A DNA stretch of 64,000 bases from DATAZK01 sp965199805 (GTDB taxonomy: Bacteria > Actinomycetota > Actinomycetes > Frankiales > Frankiaceae). Made by a program: the position numbers and the translations under genes. The stretch spans positions 1,302,001-1,366,000 of the forward strand of contig CBDATO010000001.1 of assembly GCA_965199805.1 (NCBI GenBank), written 5' to 3'. The notes under the pieces were generated by a model, which worked only from the letters and a program-made list of their open reading frames with translations, did not search any database and was not told the DNA's origin. Shown piece after piece: positions 52,313-61,623 of this stretch; position 1 is the stretch's first letter; each line of letters starts with the position of its first letter.

Positions 52313-53376
52313 ACGATCCCGTCCCGCGAACCTCCCCCTGTGATTGCGCGCTTCAGCGGCCCTGCCCTGACAGACAACGCCCGGTTCCCGGTCCCGCCAC
52401 AACGGTCAGGACCGGGACGGGACAGTAGAAGAAAACAACGCGTACAGGTCAAAAGATCCCAGTAGGAGTCAGCGAGGTAGCGGGGACCTTCCTGCCGCGA
52501 CGTTCGGTAACGGCCAGGGCCATGGGCACCGGCGATCTCGCTCGTGCGCTCCTCCCGGAGAGCGCGAAGGTGGACGGACGCCCAGCTGCGATAAGGGCGC
52601 CAGCGCTCCGCCACCTCAGCCAGCGACCCGATGCCCCCGTACAGCTGCGCGACCTCCTGCTCCAGGCGTCGCTCAGTCCGCGGAGCAACGTCCGGGGCGT
52701 TCGCGCCGCGAATCACCACCAGCTCGGCCGCGAACGGCCCCAGGCCTTTGATTTGCTGGACCTGACGCAAAGCCTCCTCCGGCGGCGCAGCGCGCAGCGT
52801 AGTCCCATCCAACAGGCCATTGAGCGCGGCCTCCGCGACGGCCCGCAGATACTCGGGCTTGCGGCCCGGCAGATCCAGGTCGGCGTCATAGAGAGTGGCC
52901 GGAGCCGGGAAGGCCCCGTCCTCGCCCAGATCGGCCATGAGTCGCTCGCGCAGCTTCCTGGCCTGCACAATGCGGATGCGCTGCGCCAACACCGACCACA
53001 CCGCGGCCTCATAGGGCGAGTAGAAGCCGCACGGGCGTAGACCTGGCAGCCGCTGCTGCGCGTCGCGGACGACCGCGTCGCGCTCGCCGACTGCAGGCCA
53101 ACCGCGGCCGTCTACATCGATGGCCAGAAAGCGCGTGGCCTGCTTCGTGGCGGCGTCCAGGTCCCCCTCCCCGCGCAGCGTCAGCCGTGCGTCGGCGCCC
53201 TCCTGCTGGACGTCGACCTCGACGCGAGACCAGTCCCGCTCGACTCGAAAGGCGGCGTGCAACAGATCGTCGCCCTGCCCCCGCAGAGCGTTCGGGGAAA
53301 AACCCTCCCAGAACCGCTTACTGGTGGCGAGAGACCACGGCCCCCGGACGTGGACCGTGGTGCGGTATGTACGCAC
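52135..53376 (-). CDS. DNA-3-methyladenine glycosylase (AlkA-like), with run-on C-terminus
   Basis: Residues 1 to about 285 match AlkA-type HhH-GPD glycosylases: FYSPYEAAVWSVLAQRIRIV, the helix-hairpin-helix RQVQQIKGLGPFAAELVVIR and catalytic Asp in GANAPDVAPRTERR, then RPYRSWASVHLRALREERT. The final 110 or so residues are Arg/Ser/Gly-rich, match nothing and overlap the convergent globin gene by 178 bases. The normal stop was probably lost by a frameshift near 52.5 kb. The enzyme removes alkylated bases in base-excision repair. Confidence 0.82.
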   Translation of the reverse strand: MRTYRTTVHVRGPWSLATSKRFWEGFSPNALRGQGDDLLHAAFRVERDWSRVEVDVQQEGADARLTLRGEGDLDAATKQATRFLAIDVDGRGWPAVGERDAVVRDAQQRLPGLRPCGFYSPYEAAVWSVLAQRIRIVQARKLRERLMADLGEDGAFPAPATLYDADLDLPGRKPEYLRAVAEAALNGLLDGTTLRAAPPEEALRQVQQIKGLGPFAAELVVIRGANAPDVAPRTERRLEQEVAQLYGGIGSLAEVAERWRPYRSWASVHLRALREERTSEIAGAHGPGRYRTSRQEGPRYLADSYWDLLTCTRCFLLLSRPGPDRCGGTGNRALSVRAGPLKRAITGGGSRDGIVHPSPVQVQWGTSRSGWSSASVRAWEFCMATRLPNSTCARTASRKAESAGRSVASRACM

Positions 53377-54072
53377 GCATTGACTATGACGCCTGACCGG
53401 TTGTGGCGGCAGCGGCGGCGCTGTCCGCGAGGCGACCTGGCGACCGACGCAGTCTCATCCGCATTGACAGGCTGTTCGTCGGCGCCGACCTCCGCGCCCC
53501 CAGCCGATGGGTGCCTCCTCGACGCTTTGATGATCGATGATGCGAACGTGGCACGGCTCGCCTTCTGGGATGCTTGGTGGGCGCGGACAAGACACGACGC
53601 CAACAGCGAGATTCCGGACGTACGCAGAACTATGGCCAGGGTGTCCTGGTCAGCGCGAGCCGCTAGCTGCATCAGCCATTCGCTGCCGTCGCGCCAGCGT
53701 GCAGGGGTGTCAGTGTTCTTGAGCATCTCCGGCGAGCCTCATTAGATGCACGAGCTCTGCAATTTCGGGGTTATCGCCGCACGCCGCGGGACCATTGAAG
53801 TCGGTGGCTCGCAGGTGCTGCTCGGCCGGCTGTTGGTGTCGTGCGTAGGGCGAACGGGGTGACGACGGCAGCTGTGATGACGGGGTGTGCGGCGAGTGTC
53901 GGCGACGTTGGCAACTTGCCCTCCTTCGTCCGGGTCTGCTTTGCTGGCACACGTTCGCCGTTCGAGGGCCAAACAGCCGGAGCCTCGGCCGGATCTGCCA
54001 GTCCGCGTCCAGCCCCGCATCGGGTTAGGTGCCAAGCCAGCGTCGCCGGCGGACGACAGAAAGCGAAGACCG
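53377..54072. other. Gap without a clear gene
   Basis: About 700 bases. Minus-strand frames contain protein-like pieces (ADQDTLAIVLRTSGISLLAS; ATDFNGPAACGDNPEIAELV) in different phases that may be remnants of a frameshifted gene, but no family is recognised. Confidence 0.35.
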
Positions 54073-54783
54073 GTGCAAGACCCACCGGAGACTGACGTCC
54101 CACGATCCACGCGTCAGACCGAGGCTAAGGCCTCGCCGCCTTCCCCAGCGGATTACGCCGCCTTCAGTCGCAGCATCGGGCGTGCGCTTCGAGCGCGCGG
54201 GGCCGACCAACACAGCGTCGAAGACATAACCCAAGAGTCCTTTGCCCGCTTGTTGGCCATTTTAGGCCGTCTTGGTGCCGACGCTCGGTTGCCCTGGCTG
54301 CTCGTGACAGCCAACAATCTCTTGACGGACCAGCATCGGAGAGCATCAACTGCCCGTCGTAACCGATCTGAGCTTATCGAACTGAATCTGCAGCCGGCAC
54401 AGCCACATCAAGTCTTCCGGAGGCGTCAAGTCGCAGATGCGGTCCGTCGCGTCCTCGACAACCTGGACCAAATTGATCGCTCGTACTTCCTATCTCACGC
54501 TGACGGCGTTTCAGTCACTGATTTGGCGGAATCGGTTACTGCAACGCCTCAAGCGGTTTCGGCGCGTATGTATCGGACGCGGGCCCGCATGCGGCTGGAT
54601 TATTTGTTAGCCATTGACCAGGTCACACTGACAGATCCCCTGTGTCGACGGGTGCTGCTCGCCTTTTCCGCCGCCGATTGCCGTAGACAAAAGTCCCTGG
54701 GCGCCGATGACCATCTGGATCGGTGCTCGCTGTGCGCAGAGTTGGCGCACCGGCTCATTGTGCGAAGCTCGGCCGATCGCTGA
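54073..54783 (+). CDS. RNA polymerase sigma-70 family (ECF) sigma factor
   Basis: Region 2 is SIGRALRARGADQHSVEDIT, then QESFARLLAILGRLG and PWLLVTANNLLTDQHRRAST. Region 4 is DNLDQIDRSYFLSHADGVSV, then TDLAESVTATPQAVSARMYR. The C-terminal tail has a Cys-rich anti-sigma-like segment (ADDHLDRCSLCAELAHRL). The GTG at 54073 is only a provisional start; no strong ribosome-binding site is seen. The C-terminal zinc-finger-like segment may allow self-regulation. The CsbD stress gene lies downstream in the same direction. Confidence 0.82.
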   Translation: MQDPPETDVPRSTRQTEAKASPPSPADYAAFSRSIGRALRARGADQHSVEDITQESFARLLAILGRLGADARLPWLLVTANNLLTDQHRRASTARRNRSELIELNLQPAQPHQVFRRRQVADAVRRVLDNLDQIDRSYFLSHADGVSVTDLAESVTATPQAVSARMYRTRARMRLDYLLAIDQVTLTDPLCRRVLLAFSAADCRRQKSLGADDHLDRCSLCAELAHRLIVRSSADR

Positions 54784-54920
54784 CGGCGACCGCACACTGC
54801 GTCGGACCTCGCCGTCGCCCGTCAGGTGAACTTCGATCTCATCGGCTTGCCGCGGTCCCCCGGTGGGCAGACCCCAGCCGACACGGCGCATGCCGGGCCA
54901 CCCCCGCGAAGGAGCGAAGC

Positions 54921-55094
54921 ATGAGCGCAATCGACAAAGCCAAGAACGCCGTCGAAAAGACCATGGGCGCCGGCAAGGAGAAGGTCGGTCAGGCCACAGA
55001 CGACCAGTCCATGGAGGCCGAGGGGAAGGCCGACCAGACTAAGGGAAATCTGAAGGACGCCGGCGAGAAGGTCAAGGACGCGTTTAAGAACTGA
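54921..55094 (+). CDS. CsbD-family stress protein
   Basis: The 57-residue protein reads MSAIDKAKNAVEKTMGAGKE, then KVGQATDDQSMEAEGKADQT and KGNLKDAGEKVKDAFK. This is the complete CsbD pattern of small, hydrophilic general-stress proteins. ATG 54921 has a strong GAAGGAG. It is followed by a strong hairpin. Probably under stress-sigma control, perhaps by the sigma factor just upstream. Confidence 0.95.
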   Translation: MSAIDKAKNAVEKTMGAGKEKVGQATDDQSMEAEGKADQTKGNLKDAGEKVKDAFKN

Positions 55095-55110
55095 CAGATC
55101 GGCTTCAGCA

Positions 55111-55139
55111 GCCCCTGCAGCCAACCTGGCTGCAGGGGC
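55111..55139 (+). terminator. Hairpin terminator after csbD
   Basis: GCCCCTGCAGCC (55111-55122) pairs perfectly with GGCTGCAGGGGC (55128-55139) around AACCT, 16 bases after the stop. No U-tract follows, as is usual in high-GC actinobacteria. Confidence 0.8.
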
Positions 55140-56023
55140 GGCTCTGCGTTCGGGCATTTCCCGCCCCTGTCAGTACGGCCCAGGCTGCTTCGTGGCTGAG
55201 CATTGACCTGGCGCGAGTCGGGTTGCTTGGTGTCCAAGCGCCCAACGGCTTCGACGTCCAGTGCTCAGCGGCCAACTCCTAGGAATGTCGGCGGCACAGG
55301 TAGCAAACCGCCCCCCCCGAGGGGATACCTGCAGCCGAGCCTGATGCTGACATTGCGGCCCCGAACGGTTTCAGCTGACAAGGTCCGTCGTCGACAGCTC
55401 GACGGGGCCAGCCCAGCGGACGCCGACCGCCGACTGGCTAGGTCGTGCCCCGGAGGCGGCATTGCAGCGTCGTAGGCATACATGTGGTCGCGGACGCATA
55501 ACCACCGGGATAGACGCATAAAGACGGACGACACTTTTGACCGGACGGTGACCCGCGCAGACGGCATCAGGCGTCAACGTCCCGCATGGACTGAGACTTG
55601 GCTTGGACGACTTCGCTTCGCGGGTCCGGGGTTTGGGTCCCCGACGGCCCACAGAATCGTTGCAACTAGTTAACGCCATGACAGCCAACCGTGTTTCAGG
55701 TCCGTACGTAGGGCCAATACCCAACGTGTCCCTTGCCGCGGCTAACCCCCGGAGTCGCGGTAAGGGCTCACGGCAGGTCATCGGTTTGATCCCGGTAGCC
55801 GAGTACTCCTGTAGCGGTTGGGCCGGGGTATCACTGCCGCCGTGCGTGCCTACGATGCGTCGGTCCCTCAGATCCCCGTCGGGGCTGGAGCGCTTCAAGT
55901 CGACGATTGTCTTGCGATGTTCACAGCCAAGCCCCTACCCCTGCACGGCCACCCCGTCGAGAATGAAGCCTTGCGGCTACGCCCGCGAGCGGCCCGAGGG
56001 CCGATGACAGCAGGAGGTGTCCG
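55140..56023. other. Gap holding the degenerate att relic
   Basis: No gene is supported over nearly 900 bases. The only structured part is the tRNA-Lys-like 3' segment at 55609-55652. Confidence 0.45.
55609..55652 (+). repeat. Degenerate copy of the tRNA-Lys att core
   Basis: The segment starts GACTTCGCTTCGCGGG and continues with a T-arm-like CCGGGG-TTTGGGT-CCCCG and GACGGCCCACA. From the anticodon-stem end onward about 30 of 36 bases equal the att core. The tRNA 5' half is absent. It looks like an old att site that has drifted. Confidence 0.65.
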
Positions 56024-56242
56024 GTGAAAGGCAACGTGGGCAAGTACCGGCCCGATGACGGCATCGGCGACATCCACCCCGACGACGATCGAGGTGACGT
56101 TCCATTCTTTAAGGCGGGAATCGTTGGGCGGAAAGCGTTGCCGCGGGGTCAGCGGGTTGAATTCGAGTTGGAGCAGGGCCCCAAAGGTCCCGAAGCGGTA
56201 GACGTACGCCGGGTGCAGGACGACGAAGAGCAGCGACCCTGA
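56024..56242 (+). CDS. Divergent cold-shock-domain-like protein
   Basis: The 72-residue protein follows the CSD plan: GKYRPDDGIGDIHPDDDRGD in place of the RNP1 region, then DVPFFKAGIVG in place of RNP2, and LPRGQRVEFELEQGPKGPEA VDVRRV at the end. The aromatic RNP residues (YGFI, VFVH) are replaced by GDI and PFF, so RNA binding may be reduced. GTG 56024 has a perfect AGGAGG 7 nt upstream. Confidence 0.78.
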   Translation: MKGNVGKYRPDDGIGDIHPDDDRGDVPFFKAGIVGRKALPRGQRVEFELEQGPKGPEAVDVRRVQDDEEQRP

Positions 56243-56441
56243 ATCGACAAGGTTCCGAGAACGCATTGAATGGCGAAGGGCCTTAGCAGAGCGAGCCGGC
56301 CGATGCGCAAGCTCAGGAGCCTTCGGGTCACCCGGACACGGGAGGGTTTCCCCCGGCTCCGGGTGGTCGCGGCCACCGAGACTTCAGCGAGGCGGTCCGT
56401 GGCGATGGACGTTACCGAGTCAACCCAATGAACCGCAGCCG

Positions 56442-57731
56442 TCACTTGAACGGGACGATGTCAAAGGCAAAGGCGTCGACTTGGCCGTTGGAGTCATTGG
56501 GGACAAGATTGCTGGACCTGGACAGGAAGCTGACGTGATTGCCGTCGGCGCTGATACCGGGGGCCGATGAGCCGGCATTGGACTGGCTGCCGTCCGACGC
56601 AACGGAGACACGGCTTGTGACGGCTGATCGGATGTCGCGAACGAAGACGTCGGTGTGGCGGTTGGTATCGGCGGCCACCAGATTGGTCGCTGCCGACGTG
56701 AAGGCGACACGGTCGCCGTTCGCCGAGATCGACTGCGGATAGCTCGCACCGTTGGCGGGAGTTCTGAGCCCGGCCAGCGACACCCGGATTATCTTTCGGG
56801 TGAGCATGTCCTTACGGAAGACGTCGAGAACGCCGTTGGGATCCGCTGTGCCATATGAGCCCATGGACTGATAAGCCACGTACCGGCCGTCCGGCGTCAT
56901 GACAGGATTCTGACCGTCTTGTGCGATGAGCGACGCAACGCCGGTCTGACGGTCCCATCGGTACACGCCGTCCCGCGAGGCCAACGTTCGGTCGGCATGA
57001 ACGAGCCCGTACGCGACAAAACGTCCGTCGGCGGACACCGCAACACCGGTGATGCTGTCGACAGCATCCTGGCTCTCATACACGAAGGTGCGCTGCCTGG
57101 TGCGCGCGTCGTACACCCGCACCGAGGAGATGTGTGCGTAGAGATCTTCATCGTAACCGGCGACGAACCGACCGTCCGGCGAGATGGCCGCCACACGCCC
57201 CCACTCCACCATCGAAGCCTTAGATGTAAGCCGGTCACGCAAGAACATCTGTCGATACGGATGTGGAGCGGCGGTCTCGACCGTGAAAGCGACCCACCGC
57301 CCGCCGGCCGACAGCTGCACCGGACCCACTACTGATGTATCTCCGAACCCGGCTCGGACCGGACCTGGCTGGGTGCCGTCCTGCAGAACCGAGACCAGCT
57401 GCACCTTTCTTGTCGATCGGTCGAGCACGAAAGCGTCGTTGCCGGTGCCGTTGGTGTCACTGGTAACAAGGTCCGGTGCCTGTGACGTGAAGGCCACGTA
57501 CCGACCCGACGCCGACAGGCTCACGCTCGTCGCGGGGTAGCCCGCCGCTTGCCTGCCGCCGTTGGCCACCGACACGCGGGCCGTCGAGCCGAGAGTTTGG
57601 GTCGCGGCCGTCGCCGGCGTCGATCCGGCGACGACCGCAAAGGCACACAGACCGATGACCGGAAGGGCAGCCCGACCGGACGTTCGACGGTTTCGCGGCC
57701 GCCACGGGTGAGGAGTTCTGTCGCTGCGCAT
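56442..57731 (-). CDS. Secreted WD40/TolB-type beta-propeller protein
   Basis: From ATG 57731 (GGAGAG upstream) the product is 429 residues with a signal peptide (RAALPVIGLCAFAVVAGSTP ATAAT, cleavage near residue 43). It has repeated blades of the form SxSADGRxVAF: SLSASGRYVAFTSQ, QLSAGGRWVAFTV, AISPDGRFVAG, AVSADGRFVAYG, VMTPDGRYVAYQS, SISANGDRVAFTS and GISADGNHVSFLS, which gives about seven blades. It is an extracellular binding or scaffold protein of the PD40 family. Ligand unknown. Confidence 0.88.
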   Translation of the reverse strand: MRSDRTPHPWRPRNRRTSGRAALPVIGLCAFAVVAGSTPATAATQTLGSTARVSVANGGRQAAGYPATSVSLSASGRYVAFTSQAPDLVTSDTNGTGNDAFVLDRSTRKVQLVSVLQDGTQPGPVRAGFGDTSVVGPVQLSAGGRWVAFTVETAAPHPYRQMFLRDRLTSKASMVEWGRVAAISPDGRFVAGYDEDLYAHISSVRVYDARTRQRTFVYESQDAVDSITGVAVSADGRFVAYGLVHADRTLASRDGVYRWDRQTGVASLIAQDGQNPVMTPDGRYVAYQSMGSYGTADPNGVLDVFRKDMLTRKIIRVSLAGLRTPANGASYPQSISANGDRVAFTSAATNLVAADTNRHTDVFVRDIRSAVTSRVSVASDGSQSNAGSSAPGISADGNHVSFLSRSSNLVPNDSNGQVDAFAFDIVPFK

Positions 57732-58132
57732 GGACGGCTGCTCTCCGCTCACGATTCTCAGGGACCGGGACCGACGGGTTCGGCCGGCTGCATCATTCGC
57801 CGGCCAAGTCGGCATTCCTGCTGCGCCCATCCGAAGCTTTCGCGGCCGTCGATCGACGGGCAGGTGCGACGCCAACCGACCACGATGCCTGCCTCGATAG
57901 CGCAACGACCGCCCTTCCCAGACGGACATACTGACCGACTCGCCATAGGCGTGCGGCCACTCGTTCTGAGCATGGCCGCCGCCCGTGTATCCGTCGGCAG
58001 GAGGACAGTCGGCACACCTGCAACCGGCGGGGCAACGAGGCAAGGTTCAAGCAGCTGGACTCGTCACGCCACGACATCGACGTGCAGACGTGTGGCCAGC
58101 GGGCACGAATATGTCACCTCTAAGCAGCCTGA

Positions 58133-58375
58133 ATGCGAAAGTCGAGCAGCATGATCATCTTGGCAGGGTTCACCGTCTTACTGATCGCTGCGGGTATGGC
58201 GGTGATCTGCCGACTACTACGACTGCTAAGCCGGCCTCATCGGCAGCGGCGATACGTACGACGAACACCCCCAGCAGGTGGTAGCAGTGCCCCGTTCGTG
58301 ACGGAGCCGCAGGCGGCCTGGACCCGGCTGGATGACCTGCAGCTGGACCGCCTTTTGAAAGATGCGGCGCCTTAG
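58133..58375 (+). CDS. Small single-pass membrane protein
   Basis: The 80-residue product has one N-terminal transmembrane helix (IILAGFTVLLIAAGMAVICR, about residues 8-27), then a basic stretch (RPHRQRRYVRR) and a cytosolic tail ending LDDLQLDRLLKDAAP. The start lacks a strong Shine-Dalgarno. No family is recognised. Confidence 0.55.
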   Translation: MRKSSSMIILAGFTVLLIAAGMAVICRLLRLLSRPHRQRRYVRRTPPAGGSSAPFVTEPQAAWTRLDDLQLDRLLKDAAP

Positions 58376-58720
58376 TTTCGCGCTGACGTCTTCTCATTAA
58401 CGCCCGGCCCCTTGGATTGAATCCACCGACTATCAATGGCAGAGCCTGCTCGCTACGTATCTCTTGGGTTGCCGGCATGTGAAGGTGCCTATGCCAACCC
58501 ACCGGGATCAGCCGGGCGGCGCCGAGACTGCTGCCCCCCAAGTGCACGTCTGTCCGCCTCCTGACCGACAACACCATCGGCGCCCATCTCCAACGCAGCG
58601 GTACTACGAGCGCGGGCCACGCAACGCGGCCGGGGATTAATGAGATCTGACCGCCGAGGCTCGGACCGGCGTCGCTGCCGGTCCGAGCCCTGGCAAGACC
58701 TTGTCTGCGGAAGGTTCGGC
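58376..58720. other. Gap without a gene
   Basis: 345 bases; no supported gene. The hairpin-like GGCTCGGACCGGCG...CCGGTCCGAGCC near 58658-58689 may structure the leader of the STAS remnant. Confidence 0.4.
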
Positions 58721-59040
58721 ATGACGTTCAGCTGCACGGTCCACCAGAGCGGACGTTGTCTGCTTGCTGTCGTCGTCGGTCGGCTCGACGGGGATAGCGC
58801 ATCGGCGTTGGCCAGCACGATCTTTGGAGCGCTGCAGTCGTAGGTGGACCTGGTCGTTGACCTGACCAGAGCCACGTTCATGGACTCGGCCGGACCAGAC
58901 GTGCTTGTAGATGTGGCTGCAGCCACTGAAGCACTCGATGGATCACTGGAATTCGTCTTCGGAAAGCACCCGTATTCCTGGCTCGGAGCCAGTATGGGTG
59001 TTGGATCTGCAGGCCCGTCCTGCGGCAGGTGCCACTCACG
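58721..59040 (+). pseudogene. STAS-domain protein with in-frame amber stop
   Basis: From ATG 58721 the frame gives LLAVVVGRLDGDSASALAST IFGALQS, then TAG (58841-58843). It continues in the same frame as VDLVVDLTRATFMDSAGPDV LVDVAAATEALDG, which holds the phospho-acceptor-type serine of anti-sigma-factor antagonists (DSAG). The last strand region is in a different frame, so a second lesion lies near 58960-58990. It was probably a SpoIIAA-like regulator. Confidence 0.75.
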
Positions 59041-59249
59041 ACGGACTGACCGCCGTAGGCGACGGGCACGGGCGACTGACCGGTGACCTCAGGGCTTTGC
59101 CTACCGTCCGACACCGTGCTATCGCACCTGAAGCCCGTTCAGTCCTGCCGTACGCCCCGATGGGATATGCAGGGGCGGCCGGCTTTGCGGTGATTCCCGG
59201 CCGCCCGGCAAAACGCGTTTGCCCTTCGCAGAGCTTGTCTTGTCGGACG

Positions 59250-60686
59250 CTAGCCCATTACTGCTCTCGACTCTGGAACGGTCGGCTGATCCGCAGAGGT
59301 GTAATGAACAACAATGCGGTCGCGTCCTGTCCGTTTTGCCTCGAACAGCGCCGCGTCGGCCCTAGCGATCAGCGCTGGAAGCGCCTCCTGAGGTGTTGCG
59401 TCGACGACCCCGAAGCTGACGGTGAACCTTGGCAGCCCTGCCACGGTGAGGGCTGCCGCAAGCCGCTCGCGGACCTCATCCAACGCACGGTTGGCCTCAC
59501 GCGTATTACAAGACGCAAAGGCAATCACGAACTCCTCGCCTCCGTGGCGACACAACAGATCGTCGCTTCGAACGCTGCCACGTAATACATCGCAGAACAG
59601 GCGTAGGGCGCGGTCGCCGGTGTCGTGTCCGTACGTGTCATTCAGCCGCTTGAAATGATCAAGATCGGCCATCGCAATCGTCCACGTCGGTATGTCGACA
59701 CGACGGGAGGTAACGAGCTGCTCGAATGAGCGCCGGTTCAGTAGCCCTGTCAGACTGTCGGTATTGGCTTGCAGTTGCGTATCGGCCATTACTCGCAGCA
59801 GGCCAATTCGGCTCCCGGCCAGGTTAGCCAGCGTGCCCAACCGCTGCACCTGTTCGGTGGTGAAGGCCGGGTTGCTCCGGGCAGTTCCATGGTCAGCTCG
59901 AGCGGTTGCGTGCAGCACACCTACGGTGCGGCCCATGATGGACACGGGGACGCACACCGCTGCATCCACCGGCTGGGCACGGCCACGCAGTTTAGGGCAA
60001 GCATCAAGCTGGCCGGCGTCGTTGAATAACTGCGTCTGCGCTCGCCGGGCGGCCGGGCAGTGATCCGGCGAGGTCACCGTGCAACCGGACGCGTCACCAC
60101 CGGATGCGGAGGCCGCCATTCTCCGAAGGTGCGCATGGCTGTTGTCGGCAAGTAACAGTTCTGCTGCTGCATGCGGAAGTGTTGCCGCTAACGCCCGCTC
60201 AATCACATCGATGGCTTCCGTCTCATCTTCGGCCATCTCCAAGGCGTTGCTCAACCGGCTTTCGAATTCTTGCCGTCTTGCCTGGAGCTCACGCTGGGCG
60301 GCGCCTCGGTTGGCGTCCTGGGCCGCGGCGGCTGAACGGCGAGCCAGGGCGGCCACCACGTCGTCACTGCGGCGTTGCTGGGTGATGTTTGCGCGCACGA
60401 TGATAAAGGTGACCGGTACGTAGAGCCCGCCGAGCCATCCAACCGAAGCGGGCAGTTGAGCACTGCCCGAGGCGGTCAAATCCGCCAAGAGCAGGGCAAC
60501 GAACCCGAGCGTGGGCATCATGAAGAAGCCGAGCACTGAGCTGACGAGCGCGACGTGACGCGTCCGGGCACGTTCGAGCTGCCACTCATCCTCAGTTATC
60601 GCTTCACAATCCGCGATGGCCCTGTCATCCACATCTGTCACCTCGGCAACAGGGGTGACAACATAGGCTCTTTCATCGATATCCAC
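59250..60686 (-). CDS. Membrane diguanylate cyclase with GAF-like and GGDEF domains
   Basis: The 478-residue protein has two membrane helices (about 50-70 and 80-100), a coiled coil (RELQARRQEFESRLSNALEM), a GAF-like sensor with Cys residues (about 160-310; VCVPVSIMGRTVGVLHATAR) and a complete GGDEF domain. The GGDEF domain shows DSLTGLLNRRSFE, MADLDHFKRLNDTYGHDTGD, an inhibitory-site RSDD five residues before HGGEEFVIAF, and the end RADAALFEAKRTGRDRI. It should make c-di-GMP with product inhibition. It is the only intact c-di-GMP gene here. Confidence 0.93.
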   Translation of the reverse strand: MDIDERAYVVTPVAEVTDVDDRAIADCEAITEDEWQLERARTRHVALVSSVLGFFMMPTLGFVALLLADLTASGSAQLPASVGWLGGLYVPVTFIIVRANITQQRRSDDVVAALARRSAAAAQDANRGAAQRELQARRQEFESRLSNALEMAEDETEAIDVIERALAATLPHAAAELLLADNSHAHLRRMAASASGGDASGCTVTSPDHCPAARRAQTQLFNDAGQLDACPKLRGRAQPVDAAVCVPVSIMGRTVGVLHATARADHGTARSNPAFTTEQVQRLGTLANLAGSRIGLLRVMADTQLQANTDSLTGLLNRRSFEQLVTSRRVDIPTWTIAMADLDHFKRLNDTYGHDTGDRALRLFCDVLRGSVRSDDLLCRHGGEEFVIAFASCNTREANRALDEVRERLAAALTVAGLPRFTVSFGVVDATPQEALPALIARADAALFEAKRTGRDRIVVHYTSADQPTVPESRAVMG

Positions 60687-61119
60687 GGCCGTCCCTCCCG
60701 TTGTCGGCTCACCCGTGGACTCGCCGTATCCCCTTTCGCCCGAGGACGGGCGAAGCGCTCAACACGGACAGCATCGACTGCGTCAGCGGCAGGCTTTAGC
60801 CCACTGCTCAGGCGACGAGCGCTGCCGGCTTTGGACGGCAATGACGGCCAGCTCCCGGACCTGGCAAGATCGCCGGATATTCAGGCGTGTGGGCGTGGGT
60901 GACGCCGGACGGCCGTGATCTGCTGCGGTCGGCAGCAGTGTGCTGGGCCGTTGGGTGACTGCACCGGCGCATTCGTAGCGATCATGCACAGGTCACCTCC
61001 CGTCCGGTCGACCAGAAGAGCAAGTGGGGATGGCCTGCATGCACGCCCGAACGGCCCGTCACGGGCAGTCGAACCGAGGACCGTATCGCCGTCCGGATCG
61101 GGATTGCTGGACAGAGAAT
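60687..61119. other. Gap upstream of the EAL remnant
   Basis: No supported gene. It contains the upstream region of the diguanylate cyclase and probably decayed 5' sequence of the EAL gene. Confidence 0.35.
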
Positions 61120-61540
61120 GTTTCGATGCAGGACCCGAACCGGGCCGTACAAATCGTGGCCGTTCTGACACAGGCCGGAGTTGGCGTCAGCATCGACGAC
61201 TACGGCACCGGCTACTCGTCGCTGTCGCACCTTTCCAGGCTTGCGGCGGACGAGCTCAAACTCGACCGCTCACTCGCGCAGAGCGCCGTCACCGACACGC
61301 GAGCGGCAGTCGTCGTCGGAGGGACGATAGAGCTGGCGCACCCGGTTGGGCCCCTCGGCCGTCGCGGAGGGAATCGAGACCGAGATTGCCCATACGAGAC
61401 TGGCGCAACTCGGCTGCGACGTACTGCAGGGATACCGCTACGGCCCGGCTGTCCCCCACTCACGCCTCAACCTGAACAAACGCTCACTTCGCATTCCTTC
61501 ACCCCGACGCGCCGAACGCTTCGCGACGACGGTCGAGTGA
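61120..61540 (+). pseudogene. EAL-domain phosphodiesterase, C-terminal fragment with frameshift
   Basis: The first frame reads QIVAVLTQAGVGVSIDDYGT, then GYSSLSHLSRLAADELKLDR, the DDFGTGYSSL region of EAL domains. The next part, SAVAEGIETEIAHTRLAQLG followed by CDVLQGYRYGPAVP, is in another frame; the shift lies near 61340-61350. The first half of the domain, with the EAL motif itself, is absent. It is a non-functional remnant. Confidence 0.85.
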
Positions 61541-61623
61541 CCTGACAAGCACTCGAGCTGCAGCCTCTTGGCGGCTTGACAGACGCAACGGTTGACCGAG
61601 CTTGATGTCCTCTCGCCGTTTGC

